Below are positions 9,502 to 17,954 of a stretch of DNA of 64,000 nt, in pieces. The position numbers and the translations under genes were made by a program. A model generated the notes under the pieces. It did not search any database and had not been told where the DNA came from. It saw only the letters and a list, made by a program, of their open reading frames with translations. The stretch is from Lentimicrobiaceae bacterium (GTDB taxonomy: Bacteria > Bacteroidota > Bacteroidia > Bacteroidales > F082), in assembly GCA_002708315.1 (NCBI GenBank), contig PANC01000015.1, positions 17,472 through 81,471 of the forward strand, given 5' to 3'. Position 1 is the first letter of the stretch, and the number at the start of each line of letters is the position of its first letter.

Positions 9502-9906
9502 TTACTCTTTTTCGTAATAGATAGTTATTTTACCAAGTGCTGTTGTTGATTCTGAAACAATTACTTCATTATCTAATGTGCCCAAGTTATTAGAAACTCC
9601 TGGGGCTCCTTCAAAGAAAAATGCGATTATTTTCGTTTCTCCATCTAAGTTCCAACTGGTTTCATGAGTATTGCCAGGAGACATTATTATTAAGGTTGAA
9701 TCATCTAATATCTTAAAGTATGTCTCTTTTTGCATTTCAACTACCTGTCGAATCATTTCTGGGGTAGTATACTTTTCATCAAAATCAGTTTCAACTCTAT
9801 TGGCTTTCCAGGTACCAACAAGTTTACTTTCCGGACTACTTGCACAAGATGAAATAATAAGGGTAATTAAAATTAAAAATACAGGCAGTTTTAACATGTG
9901 TTTCAT
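9502..9906 (-). CDS. Small lipocalin-like lipoprotein
   Basis: This 134-aa protein has a signal sequence ending in IISSC, a lipobox with Cys21 as the lipidation site. The mature part starts SPESKLVGTWKAN and has the LVGTW motif typical of the short lipocalin-like domains frequent in Bacteroidota. About eight short beta strands are suggested by alternating hydrophobic residues, for example STLIIMSPG and KIIAFFFEG. The ligand is unknown. An alternative start at Met4 (MLKLPVF) is possible. It converges with lnt. Confidence 0.72.
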   Translation of the reverse strand: MKHMLKLPVFLILITLIISSCASSPESKLVGTWKANRVETDFDEKYTTPEMIRQVVEMQKETYFKILDDSTLIIMSPGNTHETSWNLDGETKIIAFFFEGAPGVSNNLGTLDNEVIVSESTTALGKITIYYEKE

Positions 9907-9929
9907 CTCTTATATTTTATAAAACAGCA

Positions 9930-9962
9930 CAAAATTACAATCTATTTTCTTTGGGTTTACAA
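9930..9962 (-). promoter_or_regulatory. Promoter of the lipocalin-like lipoprotein gene
   Basis: On the minus strand, TTG (9960-9962) is followed after 22 nt by TAATTTTG (9930-9937), a perfect -7 element located 23 nt before the ATG. Confidence 0.5.
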
Positions 9963-10109
9963 TTCTTATGAATGTTTAACATTTTACGTTTTAGATTCGA
10001 ATTTTAGGTGCGTTATTCGTTCACAAATAGCGAACATTAAATAGGTTTGTCGCTCCTGTTTCTATGCTAAACATATAGTTCATTTATTGAGCAAATGCGA
10101 CATCATATA

Positions 10110-10138
10110 TTTTCAGTTACATTTTATTAATATCTTTG
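10110..10138 (+). promoter_or_regulatory. Promoter of rnr
   Basis: TATCTTTG (10131-10138) is a perfect -7 element; TTTC at 10110-10113 is a one-mismatch -33 element 17 nt upstream. The ATG follows 46 nt after the -7 box. Confidence 0.5.
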
Positions 10139-10184
10139 CCAAAGAAGACCCTCCCTCCCTAAGTATTTAAAATTTAAAAAATAG

Positions 10185-12332
10185 ATGAAGAAGAAGAAAA
10201 CCAAAAGACCACGAAGTGCGCTTACTGGCATAATATTAAGCATTTTTACGGAAACCCCTTTTAGGGCGTATAACCACAAGCAGATAGGGCACATGTTGGG
10301 CGCCAAAGACAAAGCTGGCCGTGATATGGTTATAAAAATATTAGGTGAGCTAATAGGTGACAAAAGTATTAATGAAGTAAAAAGAGGAAAATATCAGCTT
10401 AACCCTGAAAAAATCCAAGAGCTAACAAAACAAAAATATATAACCGGTTCTGTTGATATGCTTAGAACTGGCAAGGCATATGTAATTCCTGATGATGGGG
10501 GGGATGATGTGTTCATTGCATCTAATAACTCTGGACGCGCGCTCCATGAAGACAAGGTTAAGGTTATTATTTTCCCCAAAAGAAAAGGCCATAAAACCGA
10601 AGGGCAAATAATTGAAGTTTTGTCAAGGCCAAAAAATACTTACGTTGGTGTATTAGAAATGAGTAAAAACTTCGGTTTTGTAATAGCAGATAGCTCATCA
10701 ATGCCATATGATATATTTGTTTCAAAAAATAAGAACAATGACGCGTCTGATGGCCAAAAGGTTTTGGTAAAAATAACAGACTGGCCGGAACATGCCAATA
10801 ATCCTTTCGGGGAAATAATAGAAACACTTGGTCAGCCCGGAGACAATAACGTAGAAATGCAATCAATTCTAGCAGATTATAATTTTCCATTATCATCTCC
10901 GCCTAAGGTCGAAAAGGATGCGGCAAAAATTGGCACTACCATTACAAAGGAAGAGGTTAAAAGACGAAGAGATTTCAGAAAAATTTGGACAATAACCATT
11001 GACCCACACGATGCTAAAGATTTTGATGATGCCTTATCCCTTGTTAAGCTAAATGATGGAAATTATGAAGTTGGTATTCATATTGCAGATGTGAGTCATT
11101 ATGTGGTACCAGGAACCGAGCTTGATAATGAAGCTTTAAAACGAGCAACTTCAGTATATCTTGTTGATAGAGTAATTCCAATGTTACCAGAGGTACTATC
11201 CAACCAGGTTTGTTCACTTAGACCCAAAGAAGAAAAATTAACCTTTTCAGCTGTTTTTACCATGAACGATAAGGCAGAGGTAACAAACCAATGGTTTGGA
11301 AAAACTGTAATTAATTCTGATCGACGATTTACTTACGAAGAAGCTCAAGAGGTTATAGAAACAGGAAAGGGTGAATATCATGAAGAGGTTGGTATTTTGC
11401 ATGCCCTGGCAACAATACTCCGAAAGAAAAGGTTTGGAAAAGGGGCCATAAATTTCCACTCGGAGGAAGTAAGGTTTAAGCTGGATGAAACAGGAAAGCC
11501 CATTGAGACATATATCAAAGAACAAAAAGAGGCAAATTTTTTAATTGAAGAATTTATGCTCTTGGCAAATAAAAAAGTTGCTGAATTTATAGGCAAGGTT
11601 TCTGCCGGAAAAACTCCCAAAACATTTGTTTACAGAGTGCATGATGAGCCAAACCCTGAAAAGCTAAATACTTTTGTGCAGTTTCTTAAAAAACTTGGCT
11701 ATACCCTAAATGTTAGCTCCAGACAAAGCCTTGCCACCTCTTATAATAACCTTTTTGAAAAAATACAAGGAAAGGGAGAAGAAAACATGATCGAAACAAT
11801 TGCCGTTAGAACAATGGCAAAAGCTGAATATTCGACAGAAAATATAGGGCATTATGGGCTCGCATTCCCCTTTTATTCGCATTTTACCTCTCCCATAAGA
11901 AGGTATCCAGATTTAATGACTCACAGGCTGCTTTTTCAGTATTTAAATGGTGGAAAATCTGCCAACAAAAGTATTTATGAAGATATGTGCAAGCATAGCT
12001 CAGAAATGGAGCGCAGTGCTCAGAAGGCTGAGCGCGATTCAATAAAATATAAACAAGTTGAGTTTTTACTTGATAAAAAAGGCAAGGTGTTTGACGGAGT
12101 AATCTCTGGGGTAAGCAAATGGGGAATATTTGTGCAGCTAAATATTTCCAAAAGCGAAGGGTTGATTAGATTTAGCGACCTAAAGGACGACTATTATTAT
12201 TTGGACGAAGATAACTACCGAATCATTGGGCGACAATATGGTAATGCTTACAGGTTGGGAGATAAGGTTAGCGTACTTGTTAAGGAAGTTGATATGGAGA
12301 AAAGACAGCTAGACCTTAAGATATTAGATTAA
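10185..12332 (+). CDS. rnr: Ribonuclease R
   Basis: RNase R is a processive 3'-5' exoribonuclease able to degrade structured RNA. At 715 aa it shows the order helix-turn-helix-like N-terminus with a Lys-rich start, cold-shock domains (about 85-215), the RNB catalytic domain and a C-terminal S1 domain (about 635-713). The active-site carboxylates lie in IDPHDAKDFDDALS (residues 272-284). The conserved SPIRRYPDLMTHR segment of the RNB domain is also present. No C-terminal Lys-rich extension follows the S1 domain, unlike E. coli RNase R. It is monocistronic and converges with the next gene. Confidence 0.95.
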   Translation: MKKKKTKRPRSALTGIILSIFTETPFRAYNHKQIGHMLGAKDKAGRDMVIKILGELIGDKSINEVKRGKYQLNPEKIQELTKQKYITGSVDMLRTGKAYVIPDDGGDDVFIASNNSGRALHEDKVKVIIFPKRKGHKTEGQIIEVLSRPKNTYVGVLEMSKNFGFVIADSSSMPYDIFVSKNKNNDASDGQKVLVKITDWPEHANNPFGEIIETLGQPGDNNVEMQSILADYNFPLSSPPKVEKDAAKIGTTITKEEVKRRRDFRKIWTITIDPHDAKDFDDALSLVKLNDGNYEVGIHIADVSHYVVPGTELDNEALKRATSVYLVDRVIPMLPEVLSNQVCSLRPKEEKLTFSAVFTMNDKAEVTNQWFGKTVINSDRRFTYEEAQEVIETGKGEYHEEVGILHALATILRKKRFGKGAINFHSEEVRFKLDETGKPIETYIKEQKEANFLIEEFMLLANKKVAEFIGKVSAGKTPKTFVYRVHDEPNPEKLNTFVQFLKKLGYTLNVSSRQSLATSYNNLFEKIQGKGEENMIETIAVRTMAKAEYSTENIGHYGLAFPFYSHFTSPIRRYPDLMTHRLLFQYLNGGKSANKSIYEDMCKHSSEMERSAQKAERDSIKYKQVEFLLDKKGKVFDGVISGVSKWGIFVQLNISKSEGLIRFSDLKDDYYYLDEDNYRIIGRQYGNAYRLGDKVSVLVKEVDMEKRQLDLKILD

Positions 12333-12349
12333 GGTTTACTGTTTTGAAT

Positions 12350-14212
12350 TTAATAGTCCATGAATTGCTGAAATAACACTTGTAAGTAAGATTTTCCATC
12401 CATTATTACAGAATCTTTTATTTGATTACCAAGTGTTATTTCCATAATGCCCCCTGCTCTGTTACTAAAAACAAAATATCCATTGGGAGTAATCCACCCA
12501 ACACCTTCATCACTTTCATAAAATGCAAACTCCGGTGTTGTAGGATTAAAAAGATTCCTGCTCCATGTAAATTCAATTGCACTTAATCCCAGCTGCTGCA
12601 GTAAAGTGGTTGGTATATCTGTTTGAGATGAAATTCTATCCATTTGGGCGCCGCGGAATTCTTTTTTTAAAACATCTCCAAATAATAACATTGGCACCCT
12701 GCGGTATTCCTTTTTATGGACTGGCCAATGATTGTATGTGTCGTGACTGTGGTCGGCAACAATTAAAAAAAGAGTGTTTTTATACCAACTCATTTTTTTT
12801 GCTTCATTAAAATACTTTCCCAGGCTTTTGTCAGTATAATATGCAGAATTCAAATAATTATTCTGGGTCTTAGTATCTGCCCACTCTATAACGTCTTCCA
12901 TTGGCTGATCATATGGTGAGTGTGTGCTTAGTGTAAATACCACTGATAAAAAGGGTTCTGGTTCATAGTTAAGATCTTTTAGCTGTTCGTTAAATAGGTA
13001 TTCATCGTGAAGGCCTAATTTTCCTCGCGGCAAGGCTACGTCAAAGTCATTTCCCTCTTTTACTCTTTCAAAACCATTAACAGATATGAAAGAGTTAATG
13101 CCACCATACATAAGCTCTCCTCCAAAATAATATGATGTTCCATAACCTTCATTTATCAGCTGTTTTGTGAAGCTAGGTAGATATATGATTTTATCTAGGT
13201 TGTGGGAAATGGCTGTTATTGGTGTCGATGGGAATCCAGCAAAAATAGATGTCATGGATTGCTCGGAACGATTTCCACTAACATAAAAATTTGTAAAAAG
13301 AAGCCCCTCATTTTCAAGCTTAGCAAATTCTGGTGTTATACCAGCTCTTCCTCCAAGAGATTCTATTAAGTCTGCTGACCAGCTTTCTAAGATCAGAATA
13401 ACAATATTGGGCTTTTTCTTAGTTAGAATATTAATGGTTGTGTCTTTGTCCACGCGATGAAGCCTTTTTACTCTATCATTTGCAGGGCCTAGACTGTAAA
13501 AGTCAAACGGGTTTTTGCTTCTAAATTTATAATTTTCTATTGTGCTTATTAACAAACTGTAGCCCGAATTTACAGATGCTAGGTTTATGAAGTTATGTTT
13601 TGAAAAGTATGGCTTGCTTTGGGTTATGGGTATCTCAGAAATACCACCTCTAATACCCACAAATAATACTCCAGAGCCTATGATTAAATAAAACAACCCA
13701 AAAACAAATTTCTTTGTTTGAGATAAAATTGATTGATAAATAATTCTATTATATATCCAGATGAAGAAGATGCTTTCTGTAATTATTAATGCCAACAAAA
13801 TAAAAAAAGAGCCGGTTTCTGCAGAATTATAAATCTCTGCAGGATGCGATAGGTAGTTTAACGCCTTGAATTGCAGTTTGGTTTTCCATTCTTCATATAT
13901 CCCTATCTCTGTGGTTGAAATCAAAACATAAACAACAATTACAATTATATTGTAATAAAAAGAAGCTCTGTTTAACCACCAAGAGGCATAATAACTCTGA
14001 ATAACAGAAAGCAAGAAAGGAATAACTAGTATGTAGCATGCTGTTGCAATATCAAGGGGTATTGCGTACCAAAATGATAGCAGCAGCTCGCTTAGCGGAA
14101 TGCCGTCTTGGTTTAAAATTTCCCAATAGTAAATATAAAATATTAAACGCGTGGTAGCGAACAGCAGCATCCAGAAAATAAATTGTTTTAGAAGTGCGCT
14201 GATAAATTTCAT
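12350..14212 (-). CDS. LTA synthase-like phosphoglycerol/phosphoethanolamine transferase (sulfatase fold)
   Basis: This inner-membrane enzyme has about five N-terminal transmembrane helices and a large periplasmic alkaline-phosphatase/sulfatase-fold domain. Metal-site motifs are VILILESWSADL (Glu at about 276) and VADHSHDTYN near the C-terminus. Ser in SGNRSEQSM (about residue 316) is the likely nucleophile, where LtaS has Thr. Relatives transfer phosphoglycerol or phosphoethanolamine to glycans or lipids; the substrate here is unknown. An earlier TTG at 14239 lies inside a perfect -7 promoter box, so the ATG at 14212 is preferred (620 aa). Confidence 0.85.
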   Translation of the reverse strand: MKFISALLKQFIFWMLLFATTRLIFYIYYWEILNQDGIPLSELLLSFWYAIPLDIATACYILVIPFLLSVIQSYYASWWLNRASFYYNIIVIVVYVLISTTEIGIYEEWKTKLQFKALNYLSHPAEIYNSAETGSFFILLALIITESIFFIWIYNRIIYQSILSQTKKFVFGLFYLIIGSGVLFVGIRGGISEIPITQSKPYFSKHNFINLASVNSGYSLLISTIENYKFRSKNPFDFYSLGPANDRVKRLHRVDKDTTINILTKKKPNIVILILESWSADLIESLGGRAGITPEFAKLENEGLLFTNFYVSGNRSEQSMTSIFAGFPSTPITAISHNLDKIIYLPSFTKQLINEGYGTSYYFGGELMYGGINSFISVNGFERVKEGNDFDVALPRGKLGLHDEYLFNEQLKDLNYEPEPFLSVVFTLSTHSPYDQPMEDVIEWADTKTQNNYLNSAYYTDKSLGKYFNEAKKMSWYKNTLFLIVADHSHDTYNHWPVHKKEYRRVPMLLFGDVLKKEFRGAQMDRISSQTDIPTTLLQQLGLSAIEFTWSRNLFNPTTPEFAFYESDEGVGWITPNGYFVFSNRAGGIMEITLGNQIKDSVIMDGKSYLQVLFQQFMDY

Positions 14213-14236
14213 TTGAATTTTACTGAATTTTGAAAG

Positions 14237-14244
14237 CAAAGGTA
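14237..14244 (-). promoter_or_regulatory. -7 promoter element of the LTA synthase-like gene
   Basis: On the minus strand this reads TACCTTTG, a perfect TAnnTTTG, 24 nt before the ATG at 14212. Its position rules out the TTG at 14239 as the translation start. Confidence 0.5.
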
Positions 14245-14303
14245 AGTAATCATATTATGCATAACCTTCTTAATAACATTGAGCAAGCTTGTATTATGTA
14301 ATA

Positions 14304-16937
14304 CTAATAAAATACTACCTCAACATTTGGCGTTTGACGTTTATATTCGTTTATCTTGGACGGTTTAATTAAAGTATTATAACACTTTAGATAGTTAAGG
14401 TTTGATAGCTGCAAGAGAGGCTTAATGCTTTTTATCCTTGTATTATTTATATATAATTCCTCAAGTTTTGTAAGCCTGGCTATATATTTTAAGGATTTTA
14501 TTTTTGTGCCGCCCATATCCAGCTTTAATAGTCCGGATATAAGGGATATGGGCTCAAGGTCATCCACAGAGGTATTTCTTATCAAAAGCTCTTTAATATA
14601 TTTAAGCTCAGATATTGAATTTACCTGTGATATTGGATTTTTTGATATGTCTAATTTCTCTATGGTTACAAGAGAAATAATAGGGCTAATATCGGTTATG
14701 GAAGTAGAGTTAATAACAAGTTCTTTTAATCGTAAAAACTTATGCAATGGATTTAGGTTTAGTATGGATGGGTTATCTATAACTTGAATGGATTCGGTGT
14801 CCACCATGTTTTGCAAATCCATATTAGATGGGCTTAAGGGTAGTTTCAGCATTCCTATAAATTCATCCTTCCAACTATCATCTAAGTTATTCCACCACAT
14901 TCGCAAATTATCACTTTGGTATATGACTACTGTTTTTGGGTGCGTGTTTTTAAATCTAAGGGCCTCGCCTTCTCGCACCAATGTATTATCACAATATATT
15001 ATTCTAAGGGAGGCAGACTCCAGCGATGATAGATTATCAATTCTTGTGTTTTCAAGTTTAATAATCCTAATTCGTCGCAATGATGAAAGCGGTTCAAGTG
15101 AAATTATCTCTGTGTTACTAATATTTAATTCTTCTATGTTTGATAATCCAGATATCGGTGTTAGGTCAGATATGCTAGTTCCCTGAAGGTATACCTCATT
15201 CAGCCTATGCATTATGCTTAATGGCTTAATGTCATATATCTGCTTATTAAATGCTACTGATATTCTACGCTCTTGTATTAATTCATGAAGTTTTTCCACA
15301 GAAACGCTATCGCTAATATTATACTCCTGTTTAAATAAATTTCTCCACTCCATTGATAAGTCTTGCCACCACTTCTCAAGTTCTTGAGAGTTATAAATCA
15401 CCAAACATCCAGGATTTTCGTCCATGAAATTATTGGCCTCGTTTATGTCTATCTTACTATTATCACAATAAATAATTTTGAGTTTCTTTTTGTTTTCTAG
15501 TGGTTTTAATGACGAGATATTTGTGTTGTTTGCCTGCAAAACAGTCATATTTTCAAAGTTCGATAATGGTACCAAGCTATAAATTAATGTACTGTCAATA
15601 TTAAGGTGTTGAATACTGGTTAGGCTAGATATTTTTTCTAGGCTTTTCACGCTTGTTGAAGAAATATTAACATCCGAAAGATGAGGAAGCTCACAAATTG
15701 GTGATAAATTATTTATACGTGTATGGCTAATATCAAGTTGATTAAGCGAATAAATTGTTTCTAAAGGTGTAATATCTTCAACATGAGAGTTAGATATATT
15801 TAGTTTCGTTATGTTTTCAAGCCCGCCTATGGCAGTTAAGTCCACCAGTTTGGTACTTGATAGGTTTAGGCTTATAAGAGATGATAAATACCTGAGGGAT
15901 GATAAGTCTTCAACCGCCGAACCGCTGCAATTTAAAACTTCGATGTTTTTCAGGTTTCGAATGGGTTCGAGATCATTAATATTAGTGTTTATTATATTGA
16001 TTTCTTTGAGTTGCGACAGCTCAGATATGGGCTTTAAATCCTTTATTATTTGATTATTAGATAAGTCCAGTGATTTAACCCCTCTGAATGTTTTTAAAAG
16101 GTTAAATACAATGGAAGTGTTTGCCATTATGGTGTCTTGAACCTCTAAAAAAGTGGTGTCATAATACACCATTAGGCTGTCTTCTGGTAAAAAAGGATCT
16201 GTTTGTGGGTTTTCATCAATAATTAGTGTGTCCGAAACGTATTCTTTTACCCATTTTGATACTACCACAGAGGAGTCTGAAAACCACAATATATTTCTAA
16301 ATGGAAGTGTGTCAAAAACAATTACCGATTTTCCAAAATAGTTTTTCCATTCATTTGACATATCATTCCACCAATTTCGTATTTCTTCTTCTTCTTGTAT
16401 TTTAGTTGTGTAAATGCTTGCTATTTTCAGGTCTTTTTGATTTGGATCAAGGTTAATTTCAATATACCTAAGCTGATTATTGTTTATGGTGTCATTTTCA
16501 ACGGTGATGCCTTGTAAATTTCTGTTTAGGGTGACTTTAAAAACTATTTTATTACTATCTGTTATTATGCTCTCTGTATTTTCTATTTCAAAGCTAAACC
16601 TTGCCTCCTTGAAAAAGAAATCGATATCCTTTAGATAGGCCTGAACATCCTTGTTAAGGGGCAGGTCTCTATTTTCATCTAAATCATCTTCTATCTGAAC
16701 CATATCACTAGCAAATAGTTTAAGGTAACTCTCATTAAAAATAATATCCTTTTCAGAAGGGATTTCATTGGGGTCGCCAATAAAATTTAACGTTCCCTGA
16801 AGGTAATTGATTAGCTGCTTTGTTTGAGTTTCATACTTATTAATCTGGCTAATACTGATGGCGCTGTCAGCCTGGCCTATTAAAAATATAGGAAGCAAAA
16901 CAACGGTGATGAGAATTACTGGTATTAGTTTGCGCAT
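14304..16937 (-). CDS. Secreted multi-cassette leucine-rich-repeat protein
   Basis: This is a large extracytoplasmic protein (877 aa) with a signal peptide (residues 1-22, AlaAsp after the hydrophobic core). Residues 25-187 form a unique beta-rich domain. About 280-500 holds nine or so LRRs of 22-23 residues of the SDS22/internalin type (LxxLxxLNISxTxIxDLxPLxxL); shorter LRR sets follow at about 565-650 and 720-855. Each set is preceded by a WWxxxxxxW+ segment (189-197, 523-531, 681-689). Sets end with a YCDN/KCYN turn and a P-x-x-x-VIY strand. LRRs usually bind proteins; the ligand is unknown. It overlaps the upstream gene by 13 nt, so the two are probably translated together. No T9SS domain is seen. 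Confidence 0.75.
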   Translation of the reverse strand: MRKLIPVILITVVLLPIFLIGQADSAISISQINKYETQTKQLINYLQGTLNFIGDPNEIPSEKDIIFNESYLKLFASDMVQIEDDLDENRDLPLNKDVQAYLKDIDFFFKEARFSFEIENTESIITDSNKIVFKVTLNRNLQGITVENDTINNNQLRYIEINLDPNQKDLKIASIYTTKIQEEEEIRNWWNDMSNEWKNYFGKSVIVFDTLPFRNILWFSDSSVVVSKWVKEYVSDTLIIDENPQTDPFLPEDSLMVYYDTTFLEVQDTIMANTSIVFNLLKTFRGVKSLDLSNNQIIKDLKPISELSQLKEINIINTNINDLEPIRNLKNIEVLNCSGSAVEDLSSLRYLSSLISLNLSSTKLVDLTAIGGLENITKLNISNSHVEDITPLETIYSLNQLDISHTRINNLSPICELPHLSDVNISSTSVKSLEKISSLTSIQHLNIDSTLIYSLVPLSNFENMTVLQANNTNISSLKPLENKKKLKIIYCDNSKIDINEANNFMDENPGCLVIYNSQELEKWWQDLSMEWRNLFKQEYNISDSVSVEKLHELIQERRISVAFNKQIYDIKPLSIMHRLNEVYLQGTSISDLTPISGLSNIEELNISNTEIISLEPLSSLRRIRIIKLENTRIDNLSSLESASLRIIYCDNTLVREGEALRFKNTHPKTVVIYQSDNLRMWWNNLDDSWKDEFIGMLKLPLSPSNMDLQNMVDTESIQVIDNPSILNLNPLHKFLRLKELVINSTSITDISPIISLVTIEKLDISKNPISQVNSISELKYIKELLIRNTSVDDLEPISLISGLLKLDMGGTKIKSLKYIARLTKLEELYINNTRIKSIKPLLQLSNLNYLKCYNTLIKPSKINEYKRQTPNVEVVFY

Positions 16938-17764
16938 AGTCTGTATGTTCTTATTAATTCCTGCTTATCTTCCTCTTTTAAATAGACAAGGTTGGAAATA
17001 AGCCATCCAGAATTCATATCATCTCTGTTAAAAAACGAAAGTTCGAAATACCAATCATTGATTTGAAAAAAATGAAATTTAACAGACTCTACACTCACAA
17101 ATTTCATTTGGTTAGTTTTCATCATGAAAAAAAACAATGTGAGATAATCTGGTTTATAATTTGAAGAAGCATATAGCTCAACATATTCTTGATTGGTTAG
17201 GGCTTTTTTTAGATTCATAAAGTCTAATTCGTGGCTCTGGGGGTGTAAAAAATGAGTTGTCTGCTCAATAGAATCTGTTTCTGGAAAAATTCTATTAAAA
17301 TTTTTAAAATAAACATTGCTCATGATCCATTTAGAGCCTAGGTTTTCTTTCTCAAGTGTTAAAAACAATATAACGTTCTCTTTTTTACCATTAACCTGGA
17401 ATGTTGCAGCAACTTCGGCATACCAATCGGGGTCCAAAAAATTTAGGTATGTCGGGCTTTTATCATTTGTAACATCTGCAATGAAGTATTTTTTCAAATT
17501 ACCTGATGTTCGTGGATTATATTCATCAAACATTCCTTGAAGCAACATCCTCCGCATATCATTACTTCGATATGATTTATCGCTAGTTAATAGAGGTTTT
17601 CCTAAATTATCTTCTTCCATATTAAACCTTTTAACAAACTGACCTACCTGTTTGTTCATGGCATAAAGTGTGGTTTCATCAGTGGTATAATTACCCAATG
17701 ACTGTGATTTAATCATATTAGCAATGCCAACACTTATTATTATCAGTAAAAAATATCTGTTCAT
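16925..17764 (-). CDS. Secreted protein of unknown function, partner of the LRR protein
   Basis: I do not recognise a family. The 279-aa protein has a signal peptide (MNRYFLLIIISVGIANMIKSQ) and an otherwise soluble, aromatic-rich sequence. Two similar segments, about 140-155 (SKWIMSNVYFKNF) and about 255-270 (SGWLISNLVYLKEE), suggest a duplicated beta-rich domain, each half ending in a W-I/L-x-S-N-hydrophobic strand. The last 13 nt overlap the start of the LRR gene, which suggests translational coupling and a shared extracytoplasmic job. Confidence 0.65.
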   Translation of the reverse strand: MNRYFLLIIISVGIANMIKSQSLGNYTTDETTLYAMNKQVGQFVKRFNMEEDNLGKPLLTSDKSYRSNDMRRMLLQGMFDEYNPRTSGNLKKYFIADVTNDKSPTYLNFLDPDWYAEVAATFQVNGKKENVILFLTLEKENLGSKWIMSNVYFKNFNRIFPETDSIEQTTHFLHPQSHELDFMNLKKALTNQEYVELYASSNYKPDYLTLFFFMMKTNQMKFVSVESVKFHFFQINDWYFELSFFNRDDMNSGWLISNLVYLKEEDKQELIRTYRLCAN

Positions 17765-17809
17765 TTAGTCGTAGTTTAGCAGAAGTTCGTAATAATTATT
17801 GCTGACGCA

Positions 17810-17817
17810 CAAATTTA
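17810..17817 (-). promoter_or_regulatory. -7 promoter element of the LRR two-gene unit
   Basis: On the minus strand this reads TAAATTTG, a perfect TAnnTTTG, 45 nt before the start of the 279-aa gene. No matching -33 element is evident. Confidence 0.45.
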
Positions 17818-17920
17818 GTTTTTTATTAAAAACGTTTTAATCGCACCTCTATTATCAATTTATGAAAAGCCTTTTATGATATTGATAATATTATGGTTTA
17901 TGTATTCTTAGATTATTTAA

Positions 17921-17928
17921 TAAATTTG
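17921..17928 (+). promoter_or_regulatory. -7 promoter element of the beta-propeller gene
   Basis: TAAATTTG is a perfect TAnnTTTG 26 nt before the ATG at 17955. TTTA at 17897-17900 is a weak -33 candidate 20 nt upstream. Confidence 0.45.
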
Positions 17929-17954
17929 ATTCAAATTAAAAGCCCTTTCCCATC

